Positions 59,901 to 64,000 of a stretch of 64,000 bases of DNA are shown here, one piece after another. Every line of letters starts with the position of its first letter. Positions within the stretch are counted from its first letter, which is position 1. The stretch spans positions 11,657,113-11,721,112 of the forward strand of contig NC_087081.1 of NCBI RefSeq assembly GCF_026151205.1, in the 5' to 3' direction. This DNA is from Bolinopsis microptera. Lineage: Eukaryota > Ctenophora > Tentaculata > Lobata > Bolinopsidae. The notes below the pieces were generated by a model. The model did no database searches and had not been told where the DNA came from. It worked only from the letters and a program-made list of their open reading frames with translations. Position numbers and translations under genes: made by a program.

Positions 59901-62900
59901 CGATTGCAGCAGTCTGCTGGATTTTGTTTTAGGGGCCATCTACTTAGGACATCCGGTTAACCGGGAAGGAGGGGGTGGTTTTGGAATTTCGGACAAATCC
60001 GGACAGGGAGAGGGGGGAGTGGGGTGGTTTCTGAAAATCTGGACGTCCGGAAATTTTGGCAGAATTAACGAAAAAATCCCATTTATTTCAACTCTTTGAC
60101 ACTAGTTACTTTGTAAGTTTAGATCCCTGTCTTTTGAACGAGAAGTCGATTCCCAAAGCAGCTCATGAGAGCTGAGTTTTATTCGTACTCTTAAAAGTAG
60201 CTGGAAACCCGGACGTCCGGGGGAGGGGGGGGGGGGGGGGTGGTTTTGAAAATTCGGACACAGTACCCGGACAGGGGGAGGGGGTGGTCTGAAAATCTGC
60301 GATTTTGGCGGACGTCCTAAGTAGATGGCCCCTTAGTTTCATCATTGTCATTCCAGCTATTTTAACTAAGTTAACCTTACGTTGATTCTTACTTCCTATA
60401 AAGTCGTTGGGATACATTTTGTCCTCCCCCTCAAATGCCCCAGTAGATTTCTGTACCTGTATACTGTATACTGTATAGAGTGTATACTGTATACTGTATA
60501 TAAGGGTAAGCGTGGCTCATTGTTACTTCACTGTACGAAATGTACCTGGATTCTATGTACCTGGATTGTGCTATGTACCTGGATTGTGCTATGTACCTGG
60601 ATTGTGCTATGTACCTGGATTCTATGTACCTGGATTCTATGTACCTGGATTCTATGTACCTGGATTCTATGTACCTGGATTCTATGTACCTGGATTCTAT
60701 GTACCTGGATTGTGCTATGTACCTGGATTGTGCTATGTACCTGGATTGTGCTATGTACCTGGATTGTGCTATGGCCCATTGAGAACAGTGGTCAGTGTTA
60801 CTCCTGTATATTACCAGATCTGAGAGCAGATTCTAAATTCCAACGACTTTTGTTCAGTTACAGGCAGTAAGCATGGTAGTATATTGTAGTATATACATAT
60901 ATATAGTGATATACTATATAGTATATAGTGATATACCATATAGTGGTATACACTATATTATAGTAGTATGCAGTGGATGAACTGTGTTAGCTGTCTTGGT
61001 GCATTGTGATCAACTGTGCACCAAATGTGTCTTTACATTACTCTCTGAACTCTTGCTTGAAGGAACCCCTTTCTTCCACAGTTAGATGGTTCTAAAATTG
61101 GTAAAAACAATTTGGTCTGATTTGGAACCAGTTCAAGTGGTTTCAAATAACAACACAATATATCGCACCAATATTGTATTGTCCACAGTTTGTCTTGGCT
61201 TTTGCTTAATCATGCTTATCCGTTTTATTGCGGCATGTTAGCATGTATCAATCCTTGGCCCAGGGCCAATTCTACCAGTACAGGGCCCTGTTTATAATTA
61301 AATTTCTGCTAACAAACAATTTGTTGGCCGCTTTACTGTAAGGTTGTCGTTTGAGAGGAAACGTCGAGAAACGACCATTTTTCGAATTCTGAGTTTAGCT
61401 TCATTGTTATTTATCTACTAAATTCTGTGGAGAGATAACTTAATGTATAAACATAACTTAATATATAAATAACTTACATATACAACTTATATTTATAACT
61501 TATAAGTACAAATTGAGACATGATTGCTTTACTTACTGCCGTATATTGAAGTTATTTTAACCCACAAATACATAAAGCATGGTTCGACTGCGAAGAAGAG
61601 CCACTTACAAACCTTGGGAAGGTGGGGCACTGTGACCAATTAAATAATTAGCTAATTACTAATTACCAATTTAAAACTTCAACAGAACAGAAGGAACAAC
61701 TGATTATATAGTCAAATGTACGATTTGTCTATCGTTATTTTGTCTGCGATGAAACAATTGAATATAGAAGATAGTATGCATGAATACTTGAAGTGTTAGA
61801 GACAATAAAATTCATTTATTTTATGACTTTGACACCACTTGTGGGACCACATTTTGGAACCTAAACCTCTTATTTCTTGGCCGATTTGTTATTTCTTCAT
61901 ATTGGCCAATTTGTTATTTCTTCATATTGGCCAAAAGGCCATAAACATAAAAGCATTCGACCCAACAATGTGATTTCGTGATGTCAGTAAAATGGCAACA
62001 GATAAACCTACACATATATATACACAGATACGCGTCTCACATTACATACAGTAAGATGGCTCAGTTATTCCTACTAGTGCCGATCAATTGTCGAAATGAA
62101 AAGACCCCCCATTTCATTTAAGATACAGTATGATACTGTGTCACCCTGTCCCCTTAAAACTTAGAAAGCAGGCACTTAGCCACTATTCGTAGACACTAGC
62201 CACTGGGCAGCTACACCATTCTCATATTTGAATTTTGATGCTACTAAACATTTTACAGTAAAAGTGATTTCCTACAATTATTGAAAAGTTATAAAAGTTA
62301 AAAGTAACATTTACAAATTACGATTTGCTTTCAGTTAAAGACTATAAAACTTAACCCGCTTTATATACTAATAACTAATAACTAATTACTAGTTACTAAT
62401 AACTAATATATTATTTCAGAGAGACAGGAGAAACTGACTATCGGTCTGATATGTGGCGGAGTAGCCCTGGTGGTTGTCCTCATTATAGTTGGGGTTGTTT
62501 GTTACTGGAGGAGAAAAAGAGCCAAGAAGCTCTCTACCAATGTAAGTTTATCTCTCAAACTTGGGTTAATATTTTAAATATTTTTATTTTTAAAAGAGAG
62601 GCTGGCCCTGGTTGGCCCACGAGAGGATAGCATATGAATGCTTTGCCTACCTCTGGGGTATGGCAGTCCTGTGGGAGGATGCCAGTGGAATGAAGATGTG
62701 TAATCAAGGATGATGGTAAGTGTTGTGGGGTGTGTCATAGATAAACGCTTAAGTGGTGGTTGAGTGTGGAAGAGAGAGGCGAAACAAGACGGCGTTAAAG
62801 TAGTCGCTATGTTACACCTGTCTGGTCCAACTTGGGTTAATTTGTTATTAAGTGTCTATAATTGCCGTCATTGTCGTCATTGTCGTCATTGTACCCGTAA

Positions 62901-63458
62901 GGTTATGTCATCTAAATTTGACGTTTTACATTGGTATACTTTTTAGTACTTGTTTAGCTGTTTAAGCTTGGATCAGTCTAAATAGTTCAATTAATTAACT
63001 GATTCAAAATCAGTCAATTAATAATTTACTGGACAAAAGTGTAACTTCAACTTTACTTAGATAATACATAATTTGCTTTGTAATTTAACTTAGTGAACTA
63101 TAAAGGGGTTCATATTCGTGTTTAGCCACTAATTAATGAGCCCTGGGTGGCTGGGTAGGGACCGGACTCCAGTAACTTTTATTTACTGTGTTCAAACATT
63201 CCAGAAGTCTCTAGAAGAATGCATAATACTGGGTGGCCCAAAGTTTACCGCCCACACGCAACCCTGTAATAACTCACTTAATTCTTGTCAAAATTGGACG
63301 GGAATTTCAGGGGATGGAGATATGAGGTTTCCAGGAGGTTTCAAAAAAAATTGTTGATCACATGGCCTGAATCATTCCATAAATTCCTATCTATTCAGGG
63401 GAGTGCTGAACCAGCGTACGCTGTTGTAGAAACTGTTCCAAAAGCTCCAAAAGCCAAG
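41459..63458 (+). CDS. Seven-Ig-domain type I transmembrane receptor (3' end beyond window)
   Basis: Twenty exons share one open frame: 41459-41481, 41607-41923, 42165-42256, 42375-42464, 42585-42774, 42945-43033, 43322-43441, 45576-45675, 47352-47472, 47710-47861, 48417-48535, 48894-49027, 49213-49325, 50671-50817, 50967-51122, 51865-52030, 57156-57249, 57644-57704, 62420-62541, 63399-63458. The total is exactly 822 codons and every intron is GT-AG. Order: signal peptide (1-13), Ig1 to Ig7, stalk, transmembrane helix (about 767-791), basic stop-transfer (WRRKRAKK) and a cytoplasmic exon with EPAYAVVE, a YxxV-type SH2-docking-like motif. An in-frame TGA at 41436 supports the ATG choice. The family is a generic Ig-superfamily cell-surface receptor or adhesion protein; the ligand is unknown. 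The gene should continue past the N gap. Confidence 0.85.
42165..42774 (+). CDS. Ig2, three exons
   Basis: Exons 42165-42256, 42375-42464 and 42585-42774. The first cysteine is in STLSCNEQ, the core tryptophan in EVVWFKGG and the last cysteine in DQATYFCKV (the D-x-A-x-Y-x-C signature). The final exon ends in VQVRLG. Internal introns are phase 0, domain borders phase 1. Confidence 0.85.
42945..45675 (+). CDS. Ig3, three exons
   Basis: Exons 42945-43033, 43322-43441 and 45576-45675. NITLLCGG, then YTWYKED and GKFQCAVRC. Extra cysteines (GYC and VRC) could form a second disulphide. The 2.1-kb intron between its second and third exons holds a SINE and a 38-bp direct repeat. Confidence 0.82.
43445..44540. 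other. Intron of the Ig receptor, no exon
   Basis: AT-rich with several short ORFs that lack splice-compatible ends or recognisable domains. Confidence 0.4.
44545..45268. repeat. 38-bp perfect direct repeats flanking a 650-bp segment with a SINE
   Basis: GACCAAGCTGTTCTACATTT plus TGTCAGAAAAGTGTTACA is present at about 44548-44585 and 45231-45268. The intervening DNA contains the SINE. The repeat is too long for a normal target duplication, so a tandem duplication or a larger composite element is likely. Confidence 0.75.
44614..45022 (+). mobile_element. tRNA-derived SINE (~400 bp)
   Basis: The head has an A-box-like GTGGCGCAGTTCGTTAGTC and a clear B-box GGGTTCGATTCCC. The ~320-bp body has CAGCCCCCGGTCTACTCAGC and ATCGATCCTTCGGGTTCC, and the tail is an AAGTA repeat (GTAAAGTAAAGTAA). 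A partial extra start, GTGGCGCAGTT, lies just upstream at 44596. It differs from the SINE at 23.3 kb. Confidence 0.85.
45680..47345. other. Intron of the Ig receptor, no exon
   Basis: A 1.67-kb phase-1 intron. The minus-strand frame at 45768-46010 has no recognisable domain. Nothing else stands out. Confidence 0.45.
47352..47861 (+). CDS. Ig4, two exons
   Basis: Exons 47352-47472 and 47710-47861, joined in phase 2. NIQIPCSVLNPAQFR then RVYYYNGEEIEVPI and GVVQCAFLD. The usual core tryptophan position is taken by tyrosine. The last exon ends RLTQIAII with an unusual donor GTTTGT. Confidence 0.8.
47836..48325 (+). repeat. 35-bp minisatellite amplifying an exon end and 5' splice site
   Basis: About 14 copies of a 35-bp unit (AGACTCACTCAGATCGCTAT then CATAGGTTTGTTCAG). 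The first copy is the end of the Ig4 exon with its donor CATAG|GTTTGT. Later copies repeat the exon tail, the donor and a TTTGTTCAG acceptor-like string. The array is almost perfect, with one G/A variant near 47940. Confidence 0.97.
48417..49325 (+). CDS. Ig5, three exons
   Basis: Exons 48417-48535, 48894-49027 and 49213-49325. SVTFSFNVTCPGNVQ, then VDLYTDGVRNTVCEDG, NEECTVQDDVYTISI and RTYRLEVTHN. The canonical second cysteine is displaced, so this is a divergent Ig-like domain. Intron repeats include three ATATCACGTGACGTCATCAC-type units (48550-48612) and a ~33-bp repeat before the second exon. Confidence 0.75.
49330..50665. other. Intron of the Ig receptor, no exon
   Basis: A 1.35-kb phase-1 intron. 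It has a short perfect hairpin, TTACACCTATGAC...GTCATAGGTGTAA at about 50163-50203. No coding signal. Confidence 0.45.
50671..51122 (+). CDS. Ig6, two exons
   Basis: Exons 50671-50817 and 50967-51122, joined in phase 1. SVTLTCTGTGFPVPDIQFFKD is typical of I-set domains. It is followed by RTCGLKLSRYSDSGEYSCRG, the D-S-G-x-Y-x-C signature. Two extra cysteine pairs are visible (KKCESS, SSCQKN and KKYCNTT). Confidence 0.87.
51865..57249 (+). CDS. Ig7, two exons split by a 5.1-kb intron
   Basis: Exons 51865-52030 and 57156-57249, joined in phase 2. AISSLICTAEGNTNPDKVYWLGN supplies the first cysteine and tryptophan. SLTSLNISDATQAGIFRCCVQ supplies the F strand. The halves fit only if joined, which shows that the exonuclease gene and minisatellites between them are intronic. 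Confidence 0.85.
52432..52878 (+). CDS. Isolated 148-codon reading frame in an intron, unknown
   Basis: An open frame from ATG to TAA with balanced composition. It includes RYILNFNVRLVGPFKEFDAG and HEVYGVRLSKN. Upstream, another frame (about 52255-52385) is open without an ATG. No domain was recognised. It may be a remnant of a mobile-element ORF: a second AGAACAATGAGATA...GTGCAGT block recurs near 53970. It cannot be told from chance. Confidence 0.3.
   Translation: MQSDIFGGMNHFGFIHELIYSCYRRMKILETLAPHLNFTLNPILNQRGQVLEESRYILNFNVRLVGPFKEFDAGSRLTSLLIPEQLHEVYGVRLSKNNISPPLPRRCVWLQTTLTSIDMYDIQVIIQVGHLKMKEDRVMWSLVIDQFV
53284..53567 (+). repeat. 32-bp minisatellite (~9 copies)
   Basis: The unit is CCCTGTTTCACAGGGGGTGT plus ACAGGGGGTGTA. 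TTCACAGGGGGTGTAC alternates with a shorter half-unit. CCCTG-CAGGG pairs can form hairpins. The GGG runs keep all frames open, so the Gly/Val/Cys ORFs are artefacts. Confidence 0.95.
54662..55760 (-). CDS. DEDDh 3'-5' exonuclease, TREX/DnaQ-like
   Basis: Two exons, 55760-55638 and 55426-54662 (phase 0, donor GTATAA, acceptor TTCCAG), give a complete 295-residue protein ending in TAA. It has Exo I FDLETNG (D27, E29), ILQIGVKGF, the P-x-x-x-I-x-x-x-S-x-x-V-H block (residues 65-77), Exo II VGFNNSRFDNH (D134) and Exo III ELHDAISDC (H191, D196). All five DEDDh metal and catalytic residues are present. Such enzymes degrade DNA or RNA from the 3' end; TREX members remove cytosolic DNA in animals. The length is close to TREX1, but no C-terminal membrane segment is visible. 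It lies antisense inside an intron of the Ig receptor. TREX-like is the closest guess; another DnaQ-type family is possible. Confidence 0.9.
55765..56630. other. Upstream region of the exonuclease gene
   Basis: AT-rich, no exon. The exonuclease promoter must lie here. No clear core promoter was assigned. Confidence 0.35.
56641..56985 (+). repeat. 17-bp minisatellite (~20 copies)
   Basis: The unit is CGACTCCTGTCCGACAG, with GAGAG, CTG and a one-G-deleted CAGCACTCC variant that alters the register. It lies in the Ig receptor intron, 170 bp upstream of the exon at 57156. Confidence 0.97.
57644..63458 (+). CDS. Stalk, transmembrane and first cytoplasmic exons
   Basis: Exon 57644-57704 (VELRERPVITGPEEEPVNMW) is a short stalk. 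Exon 62420-62541 encodes KLTIGLICGGVALVVVLIIV, the membrane helix, then a basic RRKRAKK stop-transfer. Exon 63399-63458 encodes GSAEPAYAVVETVPKAPKAK with tyrosine 809 in a YAVV context. The phases (0, 1, 0) match. Confidence 0.85.
57719..57739 (+). repeat. Poly-G run in intron
   Basis: About 20 consecutive G bases directly after the donor of the stalk exon. Confidence 0.8.
57960..59100. other. Intron of the Ig receptor, no exon
   Basis: No recognisable coding sequence. A near-perfect 32-bp palindrome GTGAGGTCAATGTTA...TAACATTGACCTCAC lies at about 58937-58968. Confidence 0.45.
59105..59480. repeat. Two diverged tandem copies of a ~200-bp repeat
   Basis: GATGGATAATACGTGAGGTGCAATG (59109 onward) and GATGGATACATGAGGTGCAATG (59310 onward) start two similar units. 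Both contain TTTCAAGTCACCA and GTAACTCGACCC. Confidence 0.7.
59932..60332. mobile_element. PIF/Harbinger-like MITE (401 bp)
   Basis: The termini GGGGCCATCTACTTAGGACA and GTCCTAAGTAGATGGCCCC are inverted repeats of about 24 bp. The 3-bp target duplication TTA (59929-59931 and 60333-60335) fits the TWA preference of PIF/Harbinger. The interior is rich in CCGGACAGGGGGAGG and GGTGGTTTTGAAAAT, repeated in both orientations. No ORF. A truncated relative is at 6184. Confidence 0.85.
60540..60775 (+). repeat. 15/18-bp minisatellite (TGTACCTGGATT...)
   Basis: The unit TGTACCTGGATTCTA (15 bp) alternates in blocks with TGTACCTGGATTGTGCTA (18 bp): one short, three long, six short, four long. Both lengths are multiples of three, so ORFs persist by default. 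Confidence 0.95.
60880..60965 (+). repeat. TATA-rich palindromic microsatellite
   Basis: Imperfect repeats of ATATAGTGATATACTATATA, self-complementary and likely cruciform-forming. A related TATACTGTATACTGTATA tract is at 60463-60502. Confidence 0.8.
61000..62400. repeat. Intron with dispersed repeat copy
   Basis: 61830-62050 (TTTGACACCACTTGTGGG... to CACATATATATACACAGATA) is related to 31045-31290, including a local duplication of TTGTTATTTCTTCATATTGG. No exon was found in the rest. Confidence 0.55.
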
Positions 63459-63496
63459 GTTAGTTTATTACAATAACAGGGTTATTTAGCTGCCCA

Positions 63497-63590
63497 TTTC
63501 TAATTTATTTCTAATTTATTTCTAATTTATTTCTAATTTATTTCTAATTTATTTCTAATTTATTTCTAATTTATTTCTAATTTATTTTAC
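63497..63590 (+). repeat. 11-bp tandem repeat (TTTATTTCTAA)n
   Basis: About eight nearly perfect copies just downstream of the donor of the cytoplasmic exon. Confidence 0.95.
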
Positions 63591-63848
63591 CTTTATCTAA
63601 ATCTCTTTTAAACCTGGATTTGACACATTTTGTTAGATACTTTAACTTATGTTCTAATTAAATCTAAAACACACCAGTAGCCTGCTCCTTAACGAGGGCA
63701 AAGTCTACATTTAATGAATCTTTCATTCATTATTGATCATGTTGCGATCAAGTGTACAAATTACCATCTGATTTGCTCTGCGCACTTCTCTTTAAATACG
63801 TTGCCAGACAATGTTAATTGGTATTCTTTTCCGCAAACTGTGTGCAAT

Positions 63849-63948
63849 NNNNNNNNNNNNNNNNNNNNNNNNNNNNNNNNNNNNNNNNNNNNNNNNNNNN
63901 NNNNNNNNNNNNNNNNNNNNNNNNNNNNNNNNNNNNNNNNNNNNNNNN
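63849..63948. other. Assembly gap (100 N)
   Basis: Exactly 100 N bases, the usual scaffold-gap placeholder of unknown true length. Downstream exons of the Ig receptor may be in or after it. Confidence 0.99.
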
Positions 63949-64000
63949 CCAAACAGCGAGTGATTGTAATATGGTAGCGACACCTCACACCACCACGTAA

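Noticed and set aside
60382-60870. ORFs with repeated CTWIL, VPGFY or MYLDS
   Set aside because: 15/18-bp repeat whose unit lengths are multiples of three; no other coding evidence.

Overview
The window is AT-rich animal nuclear DNA. Spliced genes use GT-AG introns and extracellular modules bounded mostly by phase-1 introns. tRNA-derived SINEs, a dead LINE, many short non-autonomous DNA transposons, several long minisatellites and a 100-N scaffold gap point the same way. The species cannot be fixed from the sequence; an AT-rich marine invertebrate (cnidarian, sponge or tunicate grade) would fit. There is no prokaryotic or organellar signal.

Layout. 1-3.5 kb: a 638-bp fold-back palindrome, a triplicated ~165-bp repeat and other dispersed repeats. 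3.56-5.54 kb (+): the 3' exons of a cysteine-containing secreted protein with a hydrophobic C-terminal tail, probably GPI-anchored. 6.1-8.8 kb: GC-rich islands built from nested 80-115 bp mobile elements with 8-bp target duplications, then a (GGGA)n array. About 9.2-20.2 kb: poor-quality or heavily degraded sequence with inflated homopolymers and no usable gene. 20.4-33.6 kb (-): one modular secreted-protein gene (signal peptide, repeated unrecognised ~150-residue domains, sushi, two SRCR exons of which one is broken). Its introns carry a ~890-bp (CCCTCT)n array, a SINE, a piggyBac-like MITE and a 2.17-kb TA-flanked inverted-repeat element. 35.9-37.0 kb: a ~910-bp GGGA/GGACGGAG array. 37.4-39.9 kb: a second cluster of the small 8-bp-TSD elements, one of which has split a dead LINE reverse-transcriptase frame (39.6-40.9 kb).

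41.46-63.46 kb (+, continuing beyond the window): a type I membrane receptor gene. I traced 20 exons with fully compatible splice phases: a 23-nt signal-peptide exon, seven Ig-like domains, a transmembrane segment and a cytoplasmic exon with a YAVV tyrosine motif (822 codons so far). A complete two-exon DEDDh (TREX/DnaQ-like) exonuclease gene lies antisense inside its largest intron (54.66-55.76 kb). The receptor, the SRCR/sushi protein and the GPI-type protein make this a neighbourhood of surface and secreted recognition-type molecules; a shared immune or allorecognition role is only an inference.

Main novelties: a group of tiny TTG/TTA...CAA-ended transposons proven mobile by nine perfect 8-bp duplications and one filled/empty site pair; a 14-copy array that multiplies a 5' splice site of the Ig receptor; and a new repeated extracellular domain in the SRCR/sushi gene.
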